Assembly: GCA_016931955.1 (NCBI GenBank)
Contig: JAFGDV010000039.1
Span: forward strand, 1-22,716
DNA: 22,716 nucleotides
Reading direction: 5' to 3'
Origin: Candidatus Altarchaeota archaeon
GTDB lineage: Archaea > Altiarchaeota > Altiarchaeia > IMC4 > QMZM01
Under the pieces are notes generated by a model, which worked only from the letters and a program-made list of their open reading frames with translations, ran no database searches and was not told the origin of the DNA. The translations under genes and the position numbers were made by a program. This document shows positions 1 to 6,494 of this stretch, piece after piece. Within the stretch, counting starts at the first letter, position 1. Every line of letters starts with the position of its first letter.

Positions 1-1
1 G

Positions 2-85
2 GAAGAGGAGGCTAAGCGGATTAAGGAGGAGCGTGAGATGAGGGAAGAGGAGGCTAAGCGGATTAAGGAGGAGCGTGAGATGAGG
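2..85 (+). repeat. Perfect 42-bp tandem duplication, in frame
   Basis: Bases 2-43 and 44-85 are identical copies of a 42-bp unit (14 codons), the second ending at the AGG codon at 83-85. Because the unit is a multiple of three, it duplicates 14 residues without disturbing the frame. More copies may lie left of the window. Perfect nucleotide identity, including wobble positions, suggests recent or ongoing copy-number change. Confidence 0.9.
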
Positions 86-181
86 GAGCATGAGATCATG
101 GAGGCGAAGGAGGGGCGTGAGAAGAAGGGTCATAGGATTAAGAAGAGAAAGGAGGAACATGGGGGAGGTAAGATAGTTTAA
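2..181 (+). CDS. C-terminal end of a Glu/Lys/Arg-rich helical protein (partial)
   Basis: An open frame enters from the left edge and ends at a TAA at 179-181, giving 59 visible residues; the start lies outside the window. The residues are almost all charged (Glu, Lys, Arg) with scattered Ile, Met and Ala, as in a long single helix or coiled coil. Two back-to-back identical 14-residue units (EEEAKRIKEEREMR) open the fragment, followed by a degenerate continuation and a Gly-rich end. The next gene, a roadblock/LC7 protein, starts 55 nt downstream on the same strand, so the two may be cotranscribed. No enzymatic motif is visible and I do not recognise the family; it could be the charged tail of a larger signalling or scaffold protein. 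The reading frame is clear, the function unknown. Confidence 0.7.
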   Translation, partial: EEEAKRIKEEREMREEEAKRIKEEREMREHEIMEAKEGREKKGHRIKKRKEEHGGGKIV

Positions 182-236
182 GAGTCAATCAGATCGGAAC
201 CTGATTTGATAAAAACCATACATCGGAGGTAAAAAA

Positions 237-581
237 ATGTTAGAAAAGATTTTGACGGACCTGAATTCTGTAGAGGGCGTGACCGGATCTTTAGTTACTG
301 GAAAAGACGGTTTAGTCATTGCTCAAAGAGCACCAGCGGGCGTGGATGTGGATCTAGCATCTGCTATGACTGCTACGATATTTGGTACGGGTGATAGGGC
401 TATAAAGGAGCTAAAGCAGGGGGAAATAGTGCAAGGTATGCTGGAAGGGACCGCGGGAAAGACATTGGTTATCGCTGGTAAGGATGCTATATTGATGGTT
501 ATGACGTCTCCTAGGGTAAACCTTGGTCTTGTAAGGATCGAGATGACACGTTGCATTAAGGAGATAGAAGAGTCCCTCTAG
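237..581 (+). CDS. Roadblock/LC7 domain protein, single domain
   Basis: This 114-residue protein is a stand-alone roadblock/LC7 fold, the dimerising module that in archaea and bacteria binds small GTPases or other P-loop partners. Typical features are the N-terminal helix, the 'VTGSLVTGKDGLVIAQR' strand pair, the long central helix with 'MTATIFGTGDRAIKEL', and the C-terminal 'VNLGLVRIEMTRCIKEI' segment. The ATG at 237 is chosen because an excellent Shine-Dalgarno GGAGGT lies at 225-230, 6 nt before it. It is the first of three successive roadblock-containing genes on this strand, and two KaiC-like genes follow. Family assignment is confident; the partner protein is not known and no Rag/MglA-type GTPase occurs in the window. 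Confidence 0.9.
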   Translation: MLEKILTDLNSVEGVTGSLVTGKDGLVIAQRAPAGVDVDLASAMTATIFGTGDRAIKELKQGEIVQGMLEGTAGKTLVIAGKDAILMVMTSPRVNLGLVRIEMTRCIKEIEESL

Positions 582-665
582 GTTCCAACAATTCAGCAGG
601 CTGGTAAAACAGCCCGGTCATCTGGTAGAGTAAATAGGGGTTGATGATCTTAGTGCTGGATTCAA

Positions 666-1619
666 ATGGACGATGAAGCCTTAAATATTGACATCCTGGG
701 TGAGGTTCTCACCTCGCTCAGTAGTAATCAGGGCGTTTTAGGGTGTCTTATAACTGATGAAGAAGGTAACAGTATGGTCAGTAGGATACCTTCTGATATA
801 AATAAATCAATCTGTGAGTCAGCAATAGCAACACTGTATGGCTCATCTGAGCGGGCGATCAACTGGGCTAATCAAGGCGATTTGATGAGTGTTATGGTGG
901 AGGCCAGCTCAGGTAATCTCCTCATAGCTAATGCTAGTGGTCTTAATTTCGTTGTTATTGCTCAGCGTGATGTCAATCTTGGTTTACTGCGCGTTTCTAT
1001 GAAGAGGGCATCTGAGAGTATAAGGGGGGGTGTTGGAAGTAAAACCACTCGACCAATGCAGGCTTCAGTACAGGGCGTTGAGGCTCCGAAGCCTAAGATA
1101 GCTGAGGCTAGGTTAAAGATTAAAGAGGTTAGACCTAAAATGGAAGAAATTCCCCTACCTGTGTTACCGGATATACCCGTTAGTGTGGAAATACCTGATG
1201 ATTCTGCTGGCAGGGCAGATCTTGCCTTTGAAATATATAAAGTAGTTTTTCTGTCTCTCTCTGTTGGTGCGGCGAGGGTTTCTGGTGTAGCACCTACGCG
1301 TGGAATGATCAAGCGTTGTTTGTCTCGTGTTAGATGTCATGATCTCCTGGAGGGTGTCGCCATACAGAGAGACGCTACCCTGGACTTCAAAAAACTGAAG
1401 GAGAACCTTGAAAGAATACCCCCTAAAGACAGGGAGCGTGCGATAAAAGAGAAGTTCGGTGAAATCATCAGTTCTCTTGTTGATGGCTATGGAAGCGTGA
1501 TGGGGTACGCGCCTTTGAAGGGCATGACCATGAAGGAGATGGGTCTTGTGTTAAAGGGCTATAAGGAAGCGATGGATGAGCTCGGTATCATGAATACGAT
1601 CCCATTAGAGATCCTTTAG
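666..1619 (+). CDS. Roadblock/LC7 protein with unrecognised helical C-terminal domain
   Basis: This 317-residue protein has three parts. Residues about 1-118 form a roadblock/LC7 domain with the same strand-helix order as the preceding protein ('GVLGCLITDEEGN', 'ATLYGSSERAINWA', 'DVNLGLLRVSMKRA'). Residues about 120-180 are a Pro/Lys/Glu-rich linker. Residues about 183-317 are a helical domain I do not recognise. The ATG at 666 is the first possible start, because an in-frame TAG lies at 651-653; the ribosome-binding site before it is weak. An 84-bp gap separates it from the upstream roadblock gene. The linker suggests a tethered adaptor: the roadblock part would dimerise or bind a P-loop partner while the C-terminal domain acts elsewhere. 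That role is inference. Confidence 0.8.
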   Translation: MDDEALNIDILGEVLTSLSSNQGVLGCLITDEEGNSMVSRIPSDINKSICESAIATLYGSSERAINWANQGDLMSVMVEASSGNLLIANASGLNFVVIAQRDVNLGLLRVSMKRASESIRGGVGSKTTRPMQASVQGVEAPKPKIAEARLKIKEVRPKMEEIPLPVLPDIPVSVEIPDDSAGRADLAFEIYKVVFLSLSVGAARVSGVAPTRGMIKRCLSRVRCHDLLEGVAIQRDATLDFKKLKENLERIPPKDRERAIKEKFGEIISSLVDGYGSVMGYAPLKGMTMKEMGLVLKGYKEAMDELGIMNTIPLEIL

Positions 1620-1680
1620 TTGATTGAGGATATCCGTTCCTGTGGTATGCCCTCAAGGTATTTTTATATTGGTGGGCTAA

Positions 1681-1708
1681 TTATAACTGAATATATCTTG
1701 TGCTTAAA
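1681..1708 (+). promoter_or_regulatory. Putative TATA promoter for the DUF2226-like/roadblock gene
   Basis: TTATAA at 1681-1686 is centred about 25 nt before the ATG at 1709, the spacing expected for a leaderless archaeal transcript. A second AT-rich block (TTTTTATATT, about 1660-1669) lies upstream. No Shine-Dalgarno is seen before this ATG, which agrees with a leaderless start. Confidence 0.4.
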
Positions 1709-2875
1709 ATGTATTTGCCTAAAGGAATACGTTTAAAACATGGTGATTTTTCTGATCTGCCCGGCTTCTGCAGGGAGCTGCCGAGTGAATTCAACGGTGC
1801 AATAACCTTCTATACCAAATACGGAGGGAAATTTTATGAGGGGAACATGCTGATCATGGGGGGTAAAATAGTTGCTTCATCAATTAAGAATCTGGAGGAT
1901 GATACCGAACTGACAAAGGAGGAATCACTGGAAGATATCAAGAAAAAGATGGATGGCGCTGGGGATGTTGACATCTATTCCTTCAATGACGTTGACATGT
2001 GGCTTTCTGTTGAGCATAACCCCCAGGCCTTTCTGAAAAACGGCATTGATATCCCCTATTTTCTGGAAGGACTAGTCGTTAAACCAAAGACTAGGAAGTC
2101 GACTGAAGATGGGATTGCAGACTCAAAGAAGCATGGAAGGGATGAGGGGATGAGGAAGAGGTTTAAAGCAAAGATCGATGAATGGAGGTCTAAGGGATAT
2201 GATGTCCTGCCCCTTGAGTCTGTAATAGACTATGATCTGCAAGAGGTTCAAAGTACCTTCAAAAAGTTTGAGTTTGACATTAAAGTGCTTCAGAGGATTG
2301 AGGAGCAGTTGAACTCATTTGATACTGCCGGTTTTGAGGACGACGTGAGGGCGATAAGGTCCAAGCTTAGGGATACTCAGAGGATTGTCGAGCTGATGGG
2401 GGGGATAAAAAGGCTTGAGAAGAGGATTGAATCTAAGCAAAAAGAAATGCGGAAAGGTGGGGTAACTGAGAAAGAAAAGGAGAAACCGGTTGAGGAGAAG
2501 AAGCCGGTTTCTAAGAAAGAAGCTTTTTTGAATCTTCTGCGAGAGCTGGAGATCTCAGCGAAGGACTTAAAGGGTGTAGCAGTCATAACAAAAAACGGTC
2601 TTCCTATAGCTACGAGGCTTCCAAGGGATCTAGATGTGGAATCCTTTGCTGGAATGGCGGCTGCGATGTATGGGGCGGCGGAAACAACGATGGTGGAGTT
2701 AAAGCATAGCAACCTGTTTTGGGTCTATACTGAAGCAGAGGATTCTAAATTCGTGGTTGTTGGGGCTGGTCCTCAAGCACTCTTGGTAGCACTTGTTGGC
2801 ATGGGTGCGAATATGGGCCTGGTCCTTGTTAAACTAAAGGATACTGCCAATAGGGTGAAGGATTTAATGAAATGA
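1709..2875 (+). CDS. DUF2226-like N-terminus, coiled coil and C-terminal roadblock domain
   Basis: This 388-residue protein has three modules. Residues 1-125 ('MYLPKGIRL...', 'GGKFYEGNMLIMGGKIVAS') resemble the archaeal DUF2226 family, recognised from memory and not checked. Residues about 150-245 carry a helical segment with the pattern 'IDEWRSKGYDV..LE', 'F..F..DI..L..IEEQL', 'GFEDDVRAIRSKL', a motif I recall from many archaeal regulatory proteins. A Lys/Glu linker leads to a roadblock/LC7 domain at about 272-388 ('DLKGVAVITKNGLPIATR', 'AAAMYGAAETTMVELKH', 'ANMGLVLVKLKDTANRV'). The ATG at 1709 is preferred over the GTG three codons upstream because DUF2226 proteins begin similarly and a TATA-like box fits it. 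It is the third roadblock gene in a row. An adaptor role is inferred. Confidence 0.78.
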   Translation: MYLPKGIRLKHGDFSDLPGFCRELPSEFNGAITFYTKYGGKFYEGNMLIMGGKIVASSIKNLEDDTELTKEESLEDIKKKMDGAGDVDIYSFNDVDMWLSVEHNPQAFLKNGIDIPYFLEGLVVKPKTRKSTEDGIADSKKHGRDEGMRKRFKAKIDEWRSKGYDVLPLESVIDYDLQEVQSTFKKFEFDIKVLQRIEEQLNSFDTAGFEDDVRAIRSKLRDTQRIVELMGGIKRLEKRIESKQKEMRKGGVTEKEKEKPVEEKKPVSKKEAFLNLLRELEISAKDLKGVAVITKNGLPIATRLPRDLDVESFAGMAAAMYGAAETTMVELKHSNLFWVYTEAEDSKFVVVGAGPQALLVALVGMGANMGLVLVKLKDTANRVKDLMK

Positions 2876-2955
2876 ATCCCCATATCTATCATACTTTTTA
2901 TTAAACAAGAATCTAATATCTAATCTATTAAATGCATTTTTCACGGGGTGCTATA

Positions 2956-3672
2956 ATGCCTGACGAAGTAATTAGGGTCCCAACGAATATCAAGGGGTTT
3001 GATGAAATTGCTGGAGGCGGTTTACCTCCTGGTACGTGCATACTTCTAATAGTCCCGCCAGTGATTGACGTGCACCTATTCTGTCTTGAGTATATATACA
3101 AAGGCCTGCTCAGTGGAGAGCCGGGGCTGGTCATCACCATGAATTATTCCCCTGAGGATTTGAAGATCAGGGCCCTTCAGTATGGGTGGTTTTTGGTGAG
3201 GGGTGAGCAGCAGAACCTCCTTCGTTGGGTTGACGGTTACTCGTTGAATGCTAGAAAGGACGTGGAGAATACTCCAACGATTAAGAGGATCGGAGGATCC
3301 ATTGCGTTGTCTGATCTCACAATCGGGATGTCTCAGGCACAGAAGGATTTCTACTCGGTAAAGAACTACTACCGGTTCATCTTCGATTCGCTATCCACCC
3401 TGTTCATATACAATGACCCTAACACAATATACCGTTTCCTCAGGACGATAATACCGAAGCTTAGGGTTTCAGGTGGTATTGGGTTTTTCCTGCTTGGAGC
3501 GGGCATGCATGACCCACAGATAGAGATGACCCTCCGTTATATGATGGATGGCACTATTGAGGTAACCAATGATCTGGAGATGAAGATAATGAGCCTACCA
3601 AATCCAACGCCTGTTAGAATGGCTCAACTATCCCTCACAAAGGAGGGTTTTATAGTAGAGCAGAAACAGTAG
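2956..3672 (+). CDS. KaiC-like RecA-fold protein with destroyed Walker A (pseudo-ATPase)
   Basis: The fold follows archaeal single-domain KaiC-like ATPases: 'IKGFDEIAGGGLPPGTCILL' at residues 12-31, a tract equivalent to the Walker B strand ('FIFDSLSTLFIYND'), and 'FLLGAGMHD' further on. Where an active member has G-x-x-G-x-G-K-T, this one has 'VPPVIDVH' (residues 33-40): all P-loop glycines, the Lys and the Thr are gone. The rest of the 238-residue frame is intact, so it is probably a non-hydrolysing relative and not a pseudogene. The ATG at 2956 is chosen over the in-frame ATG at 2932 because GGGGTG (2945-2950) precedes it by 5 nt. It follows three roadblock genes and faces an intact KaiC-like gene 42 bp away. 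A pairing of active and inactive subunits is inference. Confidence 0.85.
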   Translation: MPDEVIRVPTNIKGFDEIAGGGLPPGTCILLIVPPVIDVHLFCLEYIYKGLLSGEPGLVITMNYSPEDLKIRALQYGWFLVRGEQQNLLRWVDGYSLNARKDVENTPTIKRIGGSIALSDLTIGMSQAQKDFYSVKNYYRFIFDSLSTLFIYNDPNTIYRFLRTIIPKLRVSGGIGFFLLGAGMHDPQIEMTLRYMMDGTIEVTNDLEMKIMSLPNPTPVRMAQLSLTKEGFIVEQKQ

Positions 3673-3714
3673 TATCTATTGTAGAGCGGTTTCCATTGTT
3701 GAAGGATCCAGTTC

Positions 3715-4422
3715 TTAGAGCTCGAACATTGGTTTCAGTACTATGCCGTCCTTGGTTATCTGGAGTATCTGTTTGTTCCTTGAGTGAGCCACACCCCTCA
3801 TCTTAACAACTTGCAGGGTTCTTATGAGTTCTCCTTTGTCTTCGTGCTCTCTAAGCATTATCACTCCATCTGCTATGAATTCTTCAACTCCGTAGACTGA
3901 ATACTGGAGGCTCATTGGCGGTATCTCTGATATGAACAGGGTTGTGCAGTCTAGATAGCCTAACTGAAGCCCTAGTTCGAATATGAATTCCCTTATGTTT
4001 TTTTCGCTGCCTAAGCTGTTGCAGATTGCTGTTATTGAGTCCACGCAAACCCTCTGTGCTTCGCTGTCCCTTATTATGGAGCTGATCATGTTTATTATCC
4101 CGTTGACGGTGAGTGGCTCCAGATTTATCAGCCTCGCATCCTGGGTTATGTCGAGGATCTTTATCTTGTCCTCCTCGACAAGTTTTGGGTCGTAGAAGCT
4201 GAAGGGTTCCAGATTCGCTATTATCTTGTCTCTTGGTTCGGAGAGTGATATATAGATCCCTATCTCATCTGCTTCCTTTGCCCCATAGAAGAGAAAATGT
4301 TCTGCCAGTATAGTCTTGCCTGTACCACAGCTTCCTGATAGCAGTACAGAACTCCCCCTTGGGACTCCGCCGCTCAATAAATCGTCTAGCTCATTGATAC
4401 CTGTCTTTATTAGCTCGACCAT
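3715..4422 (-). CDS. KaiC-like RecA-superfamily ATPase (intact Walker A)
   Basis: This 235-residue single-domain KaiC-type ATPase starts 'MVELIKTGINELDDLLSGG' and has Walker A 'GSCGTGKT' at residues 30-37 and a Walker B strand 'RVCVDSITAICNSLG'. The C-terminal half carries the usual 'MRGVAHSRNKQILQITKDGI' segment. Relatives occur singly in archaeal genomes as ATP-dependent signalling or regulatory proteins. The start is placed at the ATG at 4422, not the GTG at 4431, because the GTG itself belongs to a Shine-Dalgarno AGGTG (4433-4429) 6 nt before that ATG. It converges on the pseudo-KaiC gene with 42 bp between the 3' ends. The two proteins align well around the P-loop, so they are probably paralogues. 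Confidence 0.87.
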   Translation of the reverse strand: MVELIKTGINELDDLLSGGVPRGSSVLLSGSCGTGKTILAEHFLFYGAKEADEIGIYISLSEPRDKIIANLEPFSFYDPKLVEEDKIKILDITQDARLINLEPLTVNGIINMISSIIRDSEAQRVCVDSITAICNSLGSEKNIREFIFELGLQLGYLDCTTLFISEIPPMSLQYSVYGVEEFIADGVIMLREHEDKGELIRTLQVVKMRGVAHSRNKQILQITKDGIVLKPMFEL

Positions 4423-4516
4423 GGTAAACACCTGATTAATTTAAAAGTTGCTATACTATAATTATCCCTCCTCTTTTAAATACATTACGTTTTTAGTATT
4501 TATACTTTATGGTTGC
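4423..4516. promoter_or_regulatory. Divergent intergenic region, KaiC-like / MGMT-type genes
   Basis: The 94-bp gap contains TATA-like tracts for both directions. The minus-strand one is around 4456-4465 (ATTATAGTAT on that strand), about 38 nt before the KaiC-like start and leaving room for its AGGTG ribosome-binding site. The plus-strand one is CTTTTAAATA near 4473-4482, about 39 nt before the MGMT-type start. No operator-like repeat is evident. Confidence 0.4.
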
Positions 4517-4837
4517 ATGATGGACTTCGGTGATTCAGTTCTTGCGATGACGGAAAAAATACCTCGTGGGAGGGTTACCAATTATGGTGAAATCGCCAAG
4601 GCTTTGGGGGATGTTAGGCTTGCGAGGGCTGTGGGTCAGGCACTCAAAAAGAACCCCCGACCAGTGAAGGTACCATGCCATCGCGTGGTCTGCTCTGACG
4701 GCAGGATAGGCGGCTACAGTCGCGGCGTTTCAGAGAAGATAAAGCTGCTGAGTGCAGAGGGCATAGTAGTCGAGAATAACCGGATACTTGACTTGGAGAG
4801 GATATTTGTTAGCTCATCTGAGCTGATAAAGTCCTAA
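4517..4837 (+). CDS. MGMT-type (O6-alkylguanine-DNA alkyltransferase C-terminal domain) protein, minimal
   Basis: The 106-residue protein is only the DNA-binding/active-site domain of O6-alkylguanine-DNA alkyltransferases. It shows 'IPRGRVTNYGEIAKALG', the helix 'LARAVGQALKKNP' and the active-site 'PCHRVV' with its alkyl-accepting Cys, then 'GRIGGYSRGVSEKIKLLSAEGI'. Because the Cys is present, it is not the Trp/Ala-substituted ATL type and could repair alkylated guanine by suicide transfer. Full-length Ada/Ogt proteins carry an additional N-terminal domain, missing here. The tandem ATG-ATG at 4517/4520 is chosen because the domain begins just after it; the frame is open further upstream but that part is hydrophobic and unlike the family. 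Its last 29 bp overlap the end of the opposite mptE gene. Confidence 0.85.
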   Translation: MMDFGDSVLAMTEKIPRGRVTNYGEIAKALGDVRLARAVGQALKKNPRPVKVPCHRVVCSDGRIGGYSRGVSEKIKLLSAEGIVVENNRILDLERIFVSSSELIKS

Positions 4838-5543
4838 GCTGTTTAACAGTGATCCCTGGAATCCCCCTCAGTTGTTCACCCTTGTCTGTTAGATTGACTA
4901 TTCCTGCATGCGATCTCTCTGCTAACTCCTCCAATAGGGTCTTCCCTATCCTAAGCTTCCTTGGCTTAAGTTCTCTATCATAGCTTCCAGAGTATTCGCC
5001 TATCTCTGAACCGAAGTCCATTCCAGCTAGCACGATAAGACCTGACTTGAAGTGTTCTGCAAGATAAACAGCCCGGTCGCCGTCCGTAAAACCGCCGAAG
5101 TTATGGAGTCTGCCGAAGGGCTTCAACTGTGTTGTTCCGATAACGTTCCTTAGTTCTGGGACGAACTCTCTGATCTTCTCCATATTATCCGCGTGTGCGT
5201 GCACCACTGTGATAACTCCCCTCCTGTTTGCCTCTATTATCGCTTTAATGTCTCCGTCGAGGTCAGTCACCTGTATCTGTGGCAGCATGTTGTGTTCAAG
5301 CAGGGCTTTGACGGCGCCGTCGGCGGCGATCAGGACAAAGCCAGTGTGCAGCTTATCGGAGATTATCTTATCTATGTCCTGGATAAGGGATGGTCCCGCC
5401 CCGAAGACGATAATGCACCTGTCTATGATTGATTCCAGTGGCTTTAGGTCTGGTTCCTCAATCAAGTTATCAAGCAGCTTAGCAGCCTTTTCATCCCCTT
5501 CTGTATCCAACCTAAGCCTTCTTGCGATCTCTATGTAATCCAT
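4809..5543 (-). CDS. mptE: MptE-like 6-hydroxymethyl-7,8-dihydropterin diphosphokinase (DUF115)
   Basis: This 244-residue protein matches the archaeal DUF115/MptE family, which transfers diphosphate from ATP to 6-hydroxymethyl-7,8-dihydropterin on the way to folate or tetrahydromethanopterin. Supporting motifs are 'CIIVFGAGPSL' (residues about 43-53), 'LIAADGAVKALLEHNMLPQIQVTDLDGD', 'VVHAHADNMEKI' and 'FTDGDRAVYLAEHFKS'. The length is normal. The ATG at 5543 has a TATA-like tract (GTTAAAATAAG on the minus strand, centre about 5570) about 27 nt upstream, so the gene may be leaderless. Its 3' end overlaps the convergent MGMT-type gene by 29 bp and it diverges from pdxS. The pterin assignment rests on family recognition; substrate specificity was not verified. 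Confidence 0.82.
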   Translation of the reverse strand: MDYIEIARRLRLDTEGDEKAAKLLDNLIEEPDLKPLESIIDRCIIVFGAGPSLIQDIDKIISDKLHTGFVLIAADGAVKALLEHNMLPQIQVTDLDGDIKAIIEANRRGVITVVHAHADNMEKIREFVPELRNVIGTTQLKPFGRLHNFGGFTDGDRAVYLAEHFKSGLIVLAGMDFGSEIGEYSGSYDRELKPRKLRIGKTLLEELAERSHAGIVNLTDKGEQLRGIPGITVKQLRTLSAQMS

Positions 5544-5604
5544 CCCTAAAGATATTTGGCTTCACTTATTTTAACCTAATCGAATATTATTGTTGGGTGA
5601 AGGG
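5544..5604. promoter_or_regulatory. Divergent promoter region, mptE / pdxS
   Basis: This 61-bp gap separates the two start codons. An AT-rich block at about 5565-5575 (CTTATTTTAA on the plus strand) is placed to act as the mptE TATA box (about 27 nt before its ATG) and could also serve pdxS with a very short leader. The pdxS ribosome-binding site GGGTGA (5595-5600) lies at the right end. Confidence 0.4.
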
Positions 5605-6492
5605 ATGAAAGCAAAAACAGGAACAGACCTGCTTAAGAAGGGTTTTGCTAAGATGGTTAAAGGCGGCGTCGTGATGGACGTCACCAATGCTGAGCAGGCG
5701 AGGATCGCAGAGGAAGCCGGTGCTGTAGCAGTGATGGCATTGGAAAGGGTGCCAGCAGACATTAGGGCTGCTGGGGGTGTTGCACGCATGGCTGACCCGC
5801 AGAAGGTATGTGAGATAATGGATGCAGTAACCATTCCCGTCATGGCGAAGGTTAGGCTAGGCCACTTCGTTGAGGCTCAAATCTTGGAAGCAATCGGTGT
5901 TGACATGATCGATGAATCAGAGGTTCTGACGCCTGCCGACGAAAGCAACCACATAGATAAGTCTAAGTTCAAGATCCCGTTCGTCTGCGGCGCCAGAGAC
6001 CTGGGCGAAGCCTTGCGCAGGATCTCTGAGGGTGCTGCGATGATAAGGACTAAGGGAGAAGCGGGCACAGGCAATATCGTAGAAGCGGTGAGACACATGC
6101 GTTTGATAAATTCACAGATCAGGAAGGCACAGAATATGGGTGAGGATGAGCTCTACACCGAGGCGAAGAACCTGCAGGTGCCACTTTGTAGACTTAGGGA
6201 GGTCAGGAATCTTGGCAGGCTTCCTGTGGTGAACTTCGCAGCGGGTGGGATAGCTACTCCGGCAGACGCGGCCTTGATGATGCAGCTTGGAGCTGATGGC
6301 AACTTCGTTGGCTCGGGAATCTTTAAATCAGATGACCCTGAGAGGAGGGCTAAGGCCATAGTCGAAGCCACGGCTCACTATAATGACCCTAAGCTGTTGG
6401 CAGAGGTGTCAAGGGGCCTGTCAGGTGCTATGAAGGGTATAGACATCAGGTGCTTGGAGGAGAGCGAGCTTTTGCAGGTTCGAGGTGTTTGA
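5605..6492 (+). CDS. pdxS: Pyridoxal 5'-phosphate synthase subunit PdxS
   Basis: The 295-residue protein is the TIM-barrel synthase of the DXP-independent vitamin B6 route, which makes pyridoxal 5'-phosphate from ribose 5-phosphate, glyceraldehyde 3-phosphate and ammonia. Hallmarks are '[20 protein letters not shown]', '[18 protein letters not shown]' with a catalytic Lys in '[18 protein letters not shown]', '[19 protein letters not shown]', and '[33 protein letters not shown]'. Length is normal. The ATG at 5605 is preferred to the TTG at 5590 because GGGTGA (5595-5600) directly precedes it. The thymidylate kinase gene starts 2 nt after its stop, so they form a two-gene operon. The glutaminase partner PdxT is not in the window and must be elsewhere or absent. 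Confidence 0.96.
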   Translation: MKAKTGTDLLKKGFAKMVKGGVVMDVTNAEQARIAEEAGAVAVMALERVPADIRAAGGVARMADPQKVCEIMDAVTIPVMAKVRLGHFVEAQILEAIGVDMIDESEVLTPADESNHIDKSKFKIPFVCGARDLGEALRRISEGAAMIRTKGEAGTGNIVEAVRHMRLINSQIRKAQNMGEDELYTEAKNLQVPLCRLREVRNLGRLPVVNFAAGGIATPADAALMMQLGADGNFVGSGIFKSDDPERRAKAIVEATAHYNDPKLLAEVSRGLSGAMKGIDIRCLEESELLQVRGV

Positions 6493-6494
6493 AC

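Noticed and set aside
582-665. tRNA or small RNA gene in the gap between roadblock genes.
   Set aside because: Only a short GCTG/CAGC inverted repeat was found; no cloverleaf or TPsiC-like GTTCRANNC box.
2956-3672. KaiC-like gene as a pseudogene.
   Set aside because: The frame is intact, begins with a suitable ribosome-binding site and keeps the rest of the fold; only the nucleotide-binding loop is changed.
5605-6492. Complete PdxST system.
   Set aside because: PdxT is absent from the window; the downstream gene is thymidylate kinase.
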